Shown here piece after piece: positions 27,901-39,283 of a stretch of 64,000 bases of DNA. The position numbers and the translations under genes are program-made. Source of the stretch: Microglena sp. YARC (lineage: Eukaryota > Chlorophyta > Chlorophyceae > Chlamydomonadales > Chlamydomonadaceae); contig JAJSRW010000283.1 of NCBI GenBank assembly GCA_022414725.1, forward strand, positions 1-64,000. Reading direction: 5' to 3'. Each line of letters begins with the position of its first letter. Position 1 is the stretch's first letter. The notes below the pieces were generated by a model. It had not been told where the DNA came from and ran no database searches. It saw only the letters and a program-made list of their open reading frames with translations.

Positions 27901-30900
27901 TGGGTATTTATTTAGCACACACTCCCTAAATAGTGTACTTGCAAGCCTGGGTATTTATTTAGCACACACTCCCTAAATAGTGTACTTGCAAGCCTGGGTA
28001 TTTATTTAGCACACACTCCCTAAATAGTGTACTTGCAAGCCTGGGTATTTATTTAGCACACACTCCCTAAATAGTGTACTTGCAAGCCTGGGTATTTATT
28101 TAGCACACACTCCCTAAATAGTGTACTTGCAAGCCTGGGTATTTATTTAGCACACACTCCCTAAATAGTGTACTTGCAAGCCTGGGTATTTATTTAGCAC
28201 ACACTCCCTAAATAGTGTACTTGCAAGCCTGGGTATTTATTTAGCACACACTCCCTAAATAGTGTACTTGCAAGCCTGGGTATTTATTTAGCACACACTC
28301 CCTAAATAGTGTACTTGCAAGCCTGGGTATTTATTTAGCACACACTCCCTAAATAGTGTACTTGCAAGCCTGGGTATTTATTTAGCACACACTCCCTAAA
28401 TAGTGTACTTGCAAGCCTGGGTATTTATTTAGCACACACTCCCTAAATAGTGTACTTGCAAGCCTGGGTATTTATTTAGCACACACTCCCTAAATAGTGT
28501 ACTTGCAAGCCTGGGTATTTATTTAGCACACACTCCCTAAATAGTGTACTTGCAAGCCTGGGTATTTATTTAGCACACACTCCCTAAATAGTGTACTTGC
28601 AAGCCTGGGTATTTATTTAGCACACACTCCCTAAATAGTGTACTTGCAAGCCTGGGTATTTATTTAGCACACACTCCCTAAATAGTGTACTTGCAAGCCT
28701 GGGTATTTATTTAGCACACACTCCCTAAATAGTGTACTTGCAAGCCTGGGTATTTATTTAGCACACACTCCCTAAATAGTGTACTTGCAAGCCTGGGTAT
28801 TTATTTAGCACACACTCCCTAAATAGTGTACTTGCAAGCCTGGGTATTTATTTAGCACACACTCCCTAAATAGTGTACTTGCAAGCCTGGGTATTTATTT
28901 AGCACACACTCCCTAAATAGTGTACTTGCAAGCCTGGGTATTTATTTAGCACACACTCCCTAAATAGTGTACTTGCAAGCCTGGGTATTTATTTAGCACA
29001 CACTCCCTAAATAGTGTACTTGCAAGCCTGGGTATTTATTTAGCACACACTCCCTAAATAGTGTACTTGCAAGCCTGGGTATTTATTTAGCACACACTCC
29101 CTAAATAGTGTACTTGCAAGCCTGGGTATTTATTTAGCACACACTCCCTAAATAGTGTACTTGCAAGCCTGGGTATTTATTTAGCACACACTCCCTAAAT
29201 AGTGTACTTGCAAGCCTGGGTATTTATTTAGCACACACTCCCTAAATAGTGTACTTGCAAGCCTGGGTATTTATTTAGCACACACTCCCTAAATAGTGTA
29301 CTTGCAAGCCTGGGTATTTATTTAGCACACACTCCCTAAATAGTGTACTTGCAAGCCTGGGTATTTATTTAGCACACACTCCCTAAATAGTGTACTTGCA
29401 AGCCTGGGTATTTATTTAGCACACACTCCCTAAATAGTGTACTTGCAAGCCTGGGTATTTATTTAGCACACACTCCCTAAATAGTGTACTTGCAAGCCTG
29501 GGTATTTATTTAGCACACACTCCCTAAATAGTGTACTTGCAAGCCTGGGTATTTATTTAGCACACACTCCCTAAATAGTGTACTTGCAAGCCTGGGTATT
29601 TATTTAGCACACACTCCCTAAATAGTGTACTTGCAAGCCTGGGTATTTATTTAGCACACACTCCCTAAATAGTGTACTTGCAAGCCTGGGTATTTATTTA
29701 GCACACACTCCCTAAATAGTGTACTTGCAAGCCTGGGTATTTATTTAGCACACACTCCCTAAATAGTGTACTTGCAAGCCTGGGTATTTATTTAGCACAC
29801 ACTCCCTAAATAGTGTACTTGCAAGCCTGGGTATTTATTTAGCACACACTCCCTAAATAGTGTACTTGCAAGCCTGGGTATTTATTTAGCACACACTCCC
29901 TAAATAGTGTACTTGCAAGCCTGGGTATTTATTTAGCACACACTCCCTAAATAGTGTACTTGCAAGCCTGGGTATTTATTTAGCACACACTCCCTAAATA
30001 GTGTACTTGCAAGCCTGGGTATTTATTTAGCACACACTCCCTAAATAGTGTACTTGCAAGCCTGGGTATTTATTTAGCACACACTCCCTAAATAGTGTAC
30101 TTGCAAGCCTGGGTATTTATTTAGCACACACTCCCTAAATAGTGTACTTGCAAGCCTGGGTATTTATTTAGCACACACTCCCTAAATAGTGTACTTGCAA
30201 GCCTGGGTATTTATTTAGCACACACTCCCTAAATAGTGTACTTGCAAGCCTGGGTATTTATTTAGCACACACTCCCTAAATAGTGTACTTGCAAGCCTGG
30301 GTATTTATTTAGCACACACTCCCTAAATAGTGTACTTGCAAGCCTGGGTATTTATTTAGCACACACTCCCTAAATAGTGTACTTGCAAGCCTGGGTATTT
30401 ATTTAGCACACACTCCCTAAATAGTGTACTTGCAAGCCTGGGTATTTATTTAGCACACACTCCCTAAATAGTGTACTTGCAAGCCTGGGTATTTATTTAG
30501 CACACACTCCCTAAATAGTGTACTTGCAAGCCTGGGTATTTATTTAGCACACACTCCCTAAATAGTGTACTTGCAAGCCTGGGTATTTATTTAGCACACA
30601 CTCCCTAAATAGTGTACTTGCAAGCCTGGGTATTTATTTAGCACACACTCCCTAAATAGTGTACTTGCAAGCCTGGGTATTTATTTAGCACACACTCCCT
30701 AAATAGTGTACTTGCAAGCCTGGGTATTTATTTAGCACACACTCCCTAAATAGTGTACTTGCAAGCCTGGGTATTTATTTAGCACACACTCCCTAAATAG
30801 TGTACTTGCAAGCCTGGGTATTTATTTAGCACACACTCCCTAAATAGTGTACTTGCAAGCCTGGGTATTTATTTAGCACACACTCCCTAAATAGTGTACT

Positions 30901-33900
30901 TGCAAGCCTGGGTATTTATTTAGCACACACTCCCTAAATAGTGTACTTGCAAGCCTGGGTATTTATTTAGCACACACTCCCTAAATAGTGTACTTGCAAG
31001 CCTGGGTATTTATTTAGCACACACTCCCTAAATAGTGTACTTGCAAGCCTGGGTATTTATTTAGCACACACTCCCTAAATAGTGTACTTGCAAGCCTGGG
31101 TATTTATTTAGCACACACTCCCTAAATAGTGTACTTGCAAGCCTGGGTATTTATTTAGCACACACTCCCTAAATAGTGTACTTGCAAGCCTGGGTATTTA
31201 TTTAGCACACACTCCCTAAATAGTGTACTTGCAAGCCTGGGTATTTATTTAGCACACACTCCCTAAATAGTGTACTTGCAAGCCTGGGTATTTATTTAGC
31301 ACACACTCCCTAAATAGTGTACTTGCAAGCCTGGGTATTTATTTAGCACACACTCCCTAAATAGTGTACTTGCAAGCCTGGGTATTTATTTAGCACACAC
31401 TCCCTAAATAGTGTACTTGCAAGCCTGGGTATTTATTTAGCACACACTCCCTAAATAGTGTACTTGCAAGCCTGGGTATTTATTTAGCACACACTCCCTA
31501 AATAGTGTACTTGCAAGCCTGGGTATTTATTTAGCACACACTCCCTAAATAGTGTACTTGCAAGCCTGGGTATTTATTTAGCACACACTCCCTAAATAGT
31601 GTACTTGCAAGCCTGGGTATTTATTTAGCACACACTCCCTAAATAGTGTACTTGCAAGCCTGGGTATTTATTTAGCACACACTCCCTAAATAGTGTACTT
31701 GCAAGCCTGGGTATTTATTTAGCACACACTCCCTAAATAGTGTACTTGCAAGCCTGGGTATTTATTTAGCACACACTCCCTAAATAGTGTACTTGCAAGC
31801 CTGGGTATTTATTTAGCACACACTCCCTAAATAGTGTACTTGCAAGCCTGGGTATTTATTTAGCACACACTCCCTAAATAGTGTACTTGCAAGCCTGGGT
31901 ATTTATTTAGCACACACTCCCTAAATAGTGTACTTGCAAGCCTGGGTATTTATTTAGCACACACTCCCTAAATAGTGTACTTGCAAGCCTGGGTATTTAT
32001 TTAGCACACACTCCCTAAATAGTGTACTTGCAAGCCTGGGTATTTATTTAGCACACACTCCCTAAATAGTGTACTTGCAAGCCTGGGTATTTATTTAGCA
32101 CACACTCCCTAAATAGTGTACTTGCAAGCCTGGGTATTTATTTAGCACACACTCCCTAAATAGTGTACTTGCAAGCCTGGGTATTTATTTAGCACACACT
32201 CCCTAAATAGTGTACTTGCAAGCCTGGGTATTTATTTAGCACACACTCCCTAAATAGTGTACTTGCAAGCCTGGGTATTTATTTAGCACACACTCCCTAA
32301 ATAGTGTACTTGCAAGCCTGGGTATTTATTTAGCACACACTCCCTAAATAGTGTACTTGCAAGCCTGGGTATTTATTTAGCACACACTCCCTAAATAGTG
32401 TACTTGCAAGCCTGGGTATTTATTTAGCACACACTCCCTAAATAGTGTACTTGCAAGCCTGGGTATTTATTTAGCACACACTCCCTAAATAGTGTACTTG
32501 CAAGCCTGGGTATTTATTTAGCACACACTCCCTAAATAGTGTACTTGCAAGCCTGGGTATTTATTTAGCACACACTCCCTAAATAGTGTACTTGCAAGCC
32601 TGGGTATTTATTTAGCACACACTCCCTAAATAGTGTACTTGCAAGCCTGGGTATTTATTTAGCACACACTCCCTAAATAGTGTACTTGCAAGCCTGGGTA
32701 TTTATTTAGCACACACTCCCTAAATAGTGTACTTGCAAGCCTGGGTATTTATTTAGCACACACTCCCTAAATAGTGTACTTGCAAGCCTGGGTATTTATT
32801 TAGCACACACTCCCTAAATAGTGTACTTGCAAGCCTGGGTATTTATTTAGCACACACTCCCTAAATAGTGTACTTGCAAGCCTGGGTATTTATTTAGCAC
32901 ACACTCCCTAAATAGTGTACTTGCAAGCCTGGGTATTTATTTAGCACACACTCCCTAAATAGTGTACTTGCAAGCCTGGGTATTTATTTAGCACACACTC
33001 CCTAAATAGTGTACTTGCAAGCCTGGGTATTTATTTAGCACACACTCCCTAAATAGTGTACTTGCAAGCCTGGGTATTTATTTAGCACACACTCCCTAAA
33101 TAGTGTACTTGCAAGCCTGGGTATTTATTTAGCACACACTCCCTAAATAGTGTACTTGCAAGCCTGGGTATTTATTTAGCACACACTCCCTAAATAGTGT
33201 ACTTGCAAGCCTGGGTATTTATTTAGCACACACTCCCTAAATAGTGTACTTGCAAGCCTGGGTATTTATTTAGCACACACTCCCTAAATAGTGTACTTGC
33301 AAGCCTGGGTATTTATTTAGCACACACTCCCTAAATAGTGTACTTGCAAGCCTGGGTATTTATTTAGCACACACTCCCTAAATAGTGTACTTGCAAGCCT
33401 GGGTATTTATTTAGCACACACTCCCTAAATAGTGTACTTGCAAGCCTGGGTATTTATTTAGCACACACTCCCTAAATAGTGTACTTGCAAGCCTGGGTAT
33501 TTATTTAGCACACACTCCCTAAATAGTGTACTTGCAAGCCTGGGTATTTATTTAGCACACACTCCCTAAATAGTGTACTTGCAAGCCTGGGTATTTATTT
33601 AGCACACACTCCCTAAATAGTGTACTTGCAAGCCTGGGTATTTATTTAGCACACACTCCCTAAATAGTGTACTTGCAAGCCTGGGTATTTATTTAGCACA
33701 CACTCCCTAAATAGTGTACTTGCAAGCCTGGGTATTTATTTAGCACACACTCCCTAAATAGTGTACTTGCAAGCCTGGGTATTTATTTAGCACACACTCC
33801 CTAAATAGTGTACTTGCAAGCCTGGGTATTTATTTAGCACACACTCCCTAAATAGTGTACTTGCAAGCCTGGGTATTTATTTAGCACACACTCCCTAAAT

Positions 33901-34617
33901 AGTGTACTTGCAAGCCTGGGTATTTATTTAGCACACACTCCCTAAATAGTGTACTTGCAAGCCTGGGTATTTATTTAGCACACACTCCCTAAATAGTGTA
34001 CTTGCAAGCCTGGGGTATTTATTTAGCACACACTCCCTAAATAGTGTACTTGCAAGCCTGGGTATTTATTTAGCACACACTCCCTAAATAGTGTACTTGC
34101 AAGCCTGGGTATTTATTTAGCACACACTCCCTAAATAGTGTACTTGCAAGCCTGGGTATTTATTTAGCACACACTCCCTAAATAGTGTACTTGCAAGCCT
34201 GGGTATTTATTTAGCACACACTCCCTAAATAGTGTACTTGCAAGCCTGGGTATTTATTTAGCACACACTCCCTAAATAGTGTACTTGCAAGCCTGGGTAT
34301 TTATTTAGCACACACTCCCTAAATAGTGTACTTGCAAGCCTGGGTATTTATTTAGCACACACTCCCTAAATAGTGTACTTGCAAGCCTGGGTATTTGTTT
34401 AGCACACACTCCCTAAATAGTGTACTTGCAAGCCTGGGTATTTATTTAGCACACACTCCCTAAATAGTGTACTTGCAAGCCTGGGTATTTATTTAGCACA
34501 CACACCCTAAATAGTGTACTTGCAAGCCTGGGTATTTATTTAGCACACACTCTCTAAATAGTGTACTTGCAAGCCTGGGTATTTGTTTAGCACACACTCC
34601 CTAAATAGTGTACTTGC
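6951..34617. repeat. 47-bp satellite array, homogeneous part (about 589 copies)
   Basis: The unit is 47 bp (one copy is 7084-7130), about 40% GC, and begins TATTTATTTAGCACACACTC. It holds a short inverted repeat, ACACT-8 nt-AGTGT, and one CCCTAAA heptamer. The 60-base line pattern recurs exactly every 2,820 bases from 9,901 to 32,461, so indels there net to zero. I saw only a few variants: an extra A near 7,060 and 9,175, a lost C near 7,573, A to G near 7,226, 34,395 and 34,583, an extra G near 34,013, and single changes near 34,501 and 34,551. There is no ORF and there are no unique spacers. The array stops abruptly at about 34,617. Confidence 0.98.
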
Positions 34618-34791
34618 ATCTCCTGGTAACCTGACTCGTCAATTATTTGATTATTTTTTAACCCACTTTTGGTACATGTGTACCAGCAAGTTGACCCTTT
34701 CATCCACTCTATTTGGGTTTTTCATCGATTAATTAGAAGCTTGTATCAAACTGGCCTTCAAAAAAACATCTATCATGACCGGCAACGATAG

Positions 34792-34926
34792 AGTCGCGAT
34801 TCTCTATATGCTGACGATATTGTCTGTATGGAAAGAAGAGAAGCCAACCTGCAAACAATCATCATCATTTTTACACCCAATATCTGCTGTGCAGCAGTGC
34901 CCCACCCACGTGCAGGCATACAGTAA
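34792..34926 (+). pseudogene. Reverse transcriptase fragment (LINE-like remnant)
   Basis: One frame reads SLYADDIVCMERREANLQTI, which contains the YADD box of the reverse-transcriptase palm domain followed by the Glu/Asn-Leu-Gln pattern usual after it in non-LTR elements. The YADD codons are at 34807-34818. A TAG lies just upstream in the same frame and a TAA ends it at 34,926, so only a broken fragment of about 44 codons remains. It starts about 175 bp right of the satellite edge. Only the palm motif is recognisable, so the element class is inferred. Confidence 0.5.
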
Positions 34927-36050
34927 TGGCAGTATCCTACCCACATAGCCATGGCAGTGCCACACCCACACCCACTCCATTAGGGTAGTATCGCCAAACC
35001 AAGCATCTACATACTTGTGTTTTTAACATTTGTATGAATGTTTGAAGCCAAAACTTCCAAACAGCCTGTATGCCAAGTATATATAAGCCTATAGATATAT
35101 ATTTTGCGAGAGTTACACCCACAAACCATATATTGGCAGATAGCCTTGAGGCGATTTTCAACTTTACCGCTCAGATGTCTGAAATTCTAAGGCAGACATG
35201 CACTATTAGGCTGGAAGTGAAAATTTCACCCCCCAAAATGTGTATATAAAAATGCAAGCTTAGGGGCACCATGTCCCTCTTCAGAGCCATGCCTTGAATA
35301 AGGGCATACCGGTGGAGGGGAAATGTATAGGGGGTGAAGACCTTCCAGCTACAACAAATTCAGGGGCATTAGGGCCAGGGTGTAGACAGATATGTGCATT
35401 GTAGTGAAGAATGAAAAGCGTGAATTGTGAGAGCTTTGGGGGGCACTAAGACTACCCACCATTCCACCTAGTCTCAATTCTCGGCCACATGCCTTTGTGG
35501 GTGTAAGGGTGCGTACATGACCAGGTTGGCAATAGGAGAGCCAAACAAGCAGTGTAGCTACCTCACCTACTCATCTAGGCCAAAATGGGTCAAATGGGTC
35601 TGTTACTTTGGCTAGGGTGGTCTGATGGCCTTGATGTTAATTCCTTTGGAATAAGAACGTGAATAGTTGTACGTAAGTTTGAAAATAAACCGTGTTTAAA
35701 CGATTTCCCAAGCAAAACAATCCCAAGGCCCTGGTGTCAAAACCCACAATAACCACTTAAAATCAATCTATATCACTCTATGAACTATCAAGAAACCATT
35801 ATCGGTTCAGAAGGGCTGTAAAAGGGCTGTATAAGGTAGAAGTAGAAGAGAGGGGATCAAAAGGGTTGTAAAAGGGCTGATCCGCAGTTTCGGAAGGATT
35901 GGACGGACGATAAGGGAGTTCGTGGGGGTAAACGCTTATCGACACATACGACACGTGGCAGATCTACCTGTCTAGTGTCTACTTCAACCCGTGCATGCGC
36001 CCCTTCAAAACTCCAGCCGACTCTCCGCAGGCTGGGTGGTGTGTGCGTGT
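34927..36050. other. Non-coding flank without recognisable gene
   Basis: Mixed-composition DNA with frequent stops in all frames. I see no splice-flanked coding stretch, known motif or long repeat. Confidence 0.5.
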
Positions 36051-36057
36051 GTGTTTG

Positions 36058-36140
36058 TGGTGTGGGTGGGTGGGTGGGTGGGATGGGGTGGGGTGTGGGT
36101 GGGTGGGGGGTATGGGGGGGGTGGGTGGTGGGGGGGGCTC
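36058..36140 (+). other. G-rich tract with G-quadruplex potential
   Basis: Many GGG runs separated by one to three bases, starting with GTGGGTGGGTGGGTGGGTGG, lie on the plus strand. This satisfies the G3+N1-7 pattern several times over. The overlapping ORFs on both strands (35,857-36,381) are artefacts of this composition. Confidence 0.75.
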
Positions 36141-37070
36141 CCGAAGGAGAAAAGGGCCAGATAAAGCGCACCCACCAAGAGATGTGTCGATTGCACCTTG
36201 GGTCCGTACGCGTATGCATTCCCTGAAAACGTTGCAAGCGTACGGACTTTACTCTGCTGGAGCCCGCTCCTGGACTAAGTCTCCCTACCTCACTAGGCAC
36301 CCCTACCTAATCGCGGGCCAAAATTGCTTTGTTACATGGTTGGTCTCACTGCTGCCCGTGGGGAACAACTTTGTCATTTGACATTTTCGAACGATGCTGG
36401 TTGGCTACCAATCAAGCCCAGCCCGTATGGGGCCCTCAACTAAATTCTTGGAAAGGGTGTAAATTGTAATAGCATGGAAGGCAGCACCTTAGGAATAATG
36501 AACGAAGCAATGAATCGCAAGCCCGGTTCTGTTGCTACCTCGCGAGCGGGTATAACTGCCCAGATTTGGGCCGAGATTCGGTCCAGTTTGAACGTTGCTG
36601 CGAAAATCCAAACGCCAGGCGATACGCGATCCTCCATGGCAGGGTATATTCGGCAATACGATTTTTGCCCTCGTTATAATACCTCCATTACCACTAGGAT
36701 AGCACGTAGCACGTAGCACTCTATACAGAACTGCCAGCTCGAGGGAGCAAAGGCGCCAGCCTGTCGAAGGGCCAGTCGGGGATATTCAAGTACTCAGCAG
36801 GGAGGGGGGTGCCACGAAGTAAAAGAAATATTACAATGGCCACTTATCCTCGCCTCCGAAGGAACGGACGCGAGTCACTCACCATCTTCCGGCAGTGAGG
36901 CTCGAACTCCCGCAGGCGTGACCTTTACCAGCGAAGAGAGAGAGAGAGAGGAAAGAAAATATTACAAGGGGCTCATGTCCTAGCAGTGAAACAACACCGC
37001 CCCAAAGTCGGACTCGGTAAACCACCCGCCGTCTTCCTGCCCTGCGTTCGTGTTACAGTGATCATTTAAT
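36141..37070. other. Non-coding flank
   Basis: No convincing gene. It holds a short AG microsatellite near 36,937-36,950. On the minus strand near 36,893-36,907 a B-box-like GAGTTCGAGCC occurs without a clear A box. ORFs of 65-80 codons around 36,440-36,720 exist on both strands and resemble nothing I know. Confidence 0.4.
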
Positions 37071-37074
37071 TATA

Positions 37075-37272
37075 CAATGGCATAATATCTCCAGGGATAC
37101 GCGGGCAGATTCAATATATGATATAATAATTATATAATACCTCCAGGGATATGTAGGCAGTTTAGATATGGTCCAGATAGCATAGTATCACCAGAGCTAG
37201 AAAGACAGCCACAAATATGATCCAGATACCATAACATCTCCAGGATGTGCAGGCAGTCTAGATATGATCCAG
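37075..37272. repeat. Dispersed minisatellite, first block
   Basis: Degenerate units of about 50 bp share ATCTCCAGGGATATGCAGG, CAGGCAGTTTAGATATG and ATGATCCAGATACCATAA. The block ends at a G-rich insertion at 37,273 and resumes at about 37,737. Confidence 0.8.
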
Positions 37273-37736
37273 ATCAGGGGGGGTGGGGGTGGGGGGGCAG
37301 AGAGACAGATTTTGGACCGCATGTTCAATATGGTGTCAGATTCAGATGGTAGTTGGAATTATGGAAGTTTCGCACAAAACGAGGGGGAAAATAAAGTTGG
37401 GAAAAAGTCCCCCCCCCCCCCCCCCCTCAGCCCCCTCCTAAAACCCGATTTCCTCACCCTATCCTACATCCCCTATAATGGGGGTCATTCGAAATACATT
37501 TTCGTACCCATTCCAGTTATGCTATAACATCTATCGTAAGATTGCTCAAACGTGATTCATCGCGAATCTAAGATTTGGGCCGCATTGGGTTAATTATTTT
37601 TTGACCCCTCTATCTATTGTACAACTTCGTTTTTGGCTAAACTTATTACTTATTTGTATAGTTTGAGGATAAGCTATATCAAAAGCGAAGATGTGGTACG
37701 ACAGCTTTTTTCTTGTCCCTCTCTCGACCAGGATTG
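37273..37736. other. Insertion within the minisatellite, with G-run and C-run
   Basis: The minisatellite is interrupted by about 460 bp that begins with a G-rich tract (37,276-37,297) and holds an uninterrupted run of about 17 C at 37,411-37,427. No terminal repeats or coding sequence were recognised. Homopolymer lengths are unreliable. Confidence 0.5.
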
Positions 37737-38228
37737 CAAAATATCATCCAAACTAGAAAGGCAGGTACAAATATGATCCGGATACAAAACATCTTGAGGG
37801 ATATGCAGGCAGTTTGGATATGCTCCAGATGGCATGCTATCATCCGAACTAGAAATGCAGTTACAAATATGATTCAGATACCATGACATCTCCTGGGAAA
37901 TGCAGGCAATTTAGATATGATCCAGATAGCATGACATCTCCAGGGATATGCAGGCAGGTACGAACATGATCCAGATACCAGAATATATCCTGGAATATGC
38001 AGGCAGTTTAGATATGATCCAGATACCATGATATCTCCAGGGATATGCAGGCAGGTACGAACATGATCCATATACCAGAATATCTCCTGGAATATGCAGG
38101 CAGTTTAGATATGAACTAGATAGCATAATATCATCCAAACTAGAAAGGCAGTTACAAACATGATCCGGATATATACCATAATATCTCTAGGGATTTGCAG
38201 GCAGTTTATATATTATTCTGATTGCATG
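37737..38228. repeat. Dispersed minisatellite, second block
   Basis: About ten units of about 50 bp alternate between two subtypes. One carries GGGATATGCAGGCAGTTTAG and the other carries ATCCAAACTAGAAAGGCAG. Both end in a form of ATGATCCAGATA. The minus-strand ORFs here are translations of the repeat. Confidence 0.85.
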
Positions 38229-38640
38229 ATATGGCCGTAGGTAGTCAGGCAGTTGCAATAATTTATTTCCATTTATTTCCGATTTACATTTTTCAGCTTT
38301 GTACACTGTCCCCAAATCAGGGTTCTCCAGGACACTGCATCCACCATTGCAGAAGCAATGTCGTAGGGTCTGTTGCGTCCGAGGATGCAAAGTGGGGAGG
38401 GTCTGTTGACCAGGAGGTAGGGTCCATTGCGTCGCAGGACGCAGGCTATACAATTGGTTGAATCTCAGGCAGCAGAGCTGGGGGTCCTCCTGAAGTACCC
38501 TGACGCCATCCCCAAACCAGTTGTTGTTGAGTTTCTGTGCATGGCTCCCAACACTGCCATGCCCTATCTCTTCCGAACTATTTCCTGTTGTGACGGTGCC
38601 GTCGTCTCAGTTTCTCTTGCTCCATAAGTTCGCCACCGTA
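38229..38640. other. 3' flank of the minus-strand gene
   Basis: No coding exon recognised. Two TTTATT sites at 38,262-38,277 give AATAAA on the minus strand, and 38,349-38,450 holds a short repeat built on GTCTGTTG and GGTCCATTG. The AATAAA sites could serve polyadenylation of the minus-strand gene, but nothing ties them to it. Confidence 0.3.
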
Positions 38641-38880
38641 GATCTCCACCATGGTTCTGCAGGTGGTGAACAGGTTTAGGGTTTTAGGTCTCCACCATGA
38701 TTTTGGAGGTGGTGTACAGGTTTAGGGTTCAGATATCCACCATGGTTCTGCAGGTGGTGTAGAGGGTTAGGGTTTCAAGTTTAGGTCTCCACCATCATTC
38801 TGGAGGTGGTGTACAGGTTTGGGGTTCAGATCTCCACCATGATTCAGCAGGTGCTGTAGAGGTTTAGGGTTTTTACATCC
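38641..38880. repeat. 46-bp minisatellite containing TTTAGGG
   Basis: Five copies start near 38,641, 38,687, 38,733, 38,786 and 38,832. Each has CTCCACCATG, a CCACC...GGTGG pair able to form a small hairpin around TTCTGCA or TTTTGGA, and then AGGTTTAGGGTT. Spacing is 46 bp except one of 53 bp. Confidence 0.85.
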
Positions 38881-39283
38881 ACTGATGGGAGAAGGTCAAG
38901 TGTGCAGAGGCAACCAAGGCACTTTCAGCAGTGCTGGAAAGCTGACGATACGGTATCTTGTGCTTGCAGGTGTACGAGGTTGCTGTTGCTTGCAGTTTGA
39001 CTGCAGTTGCTTGCGGTTGGGCTGAATAGCCATCCAGGGGACAGTAATTTGTTTTCAAATCTTTTTTTTCTAGCTTGCCAGGGGAGCCTGCAACAAGCTG
39101 CTGTGTGTAACCGGGAAAAACAGCTCATGTATGTTTGAAAAATAAACAAATAAAAGCAGTGCATCTCTTTCCCCTCGAGGCCTGAGGCTGTGGCCGCTGC
39201 TCTAGGGGTGATGATGTGGGCCAGGGTACTACATGACGGGCGCAGTAGCAAGGTTTTGGTAATGAAAGGTGAGGTAGCTGTTG

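Noticed and set aside
6951..34617. CRISPR array
   Set aside because: The 47-bp units are contiguous with no unique spacers, and the setting is eukaryotic.
6951..34617. True telomere
   Set aside because: CCCTAAA occurs once per 47 bp, not as a tandem heptamer array.
35857..36300. 147-codon minus-strand ORF
   Set aside because: A Pro/His-rich core comes from the G-rich tract; no support outside it.
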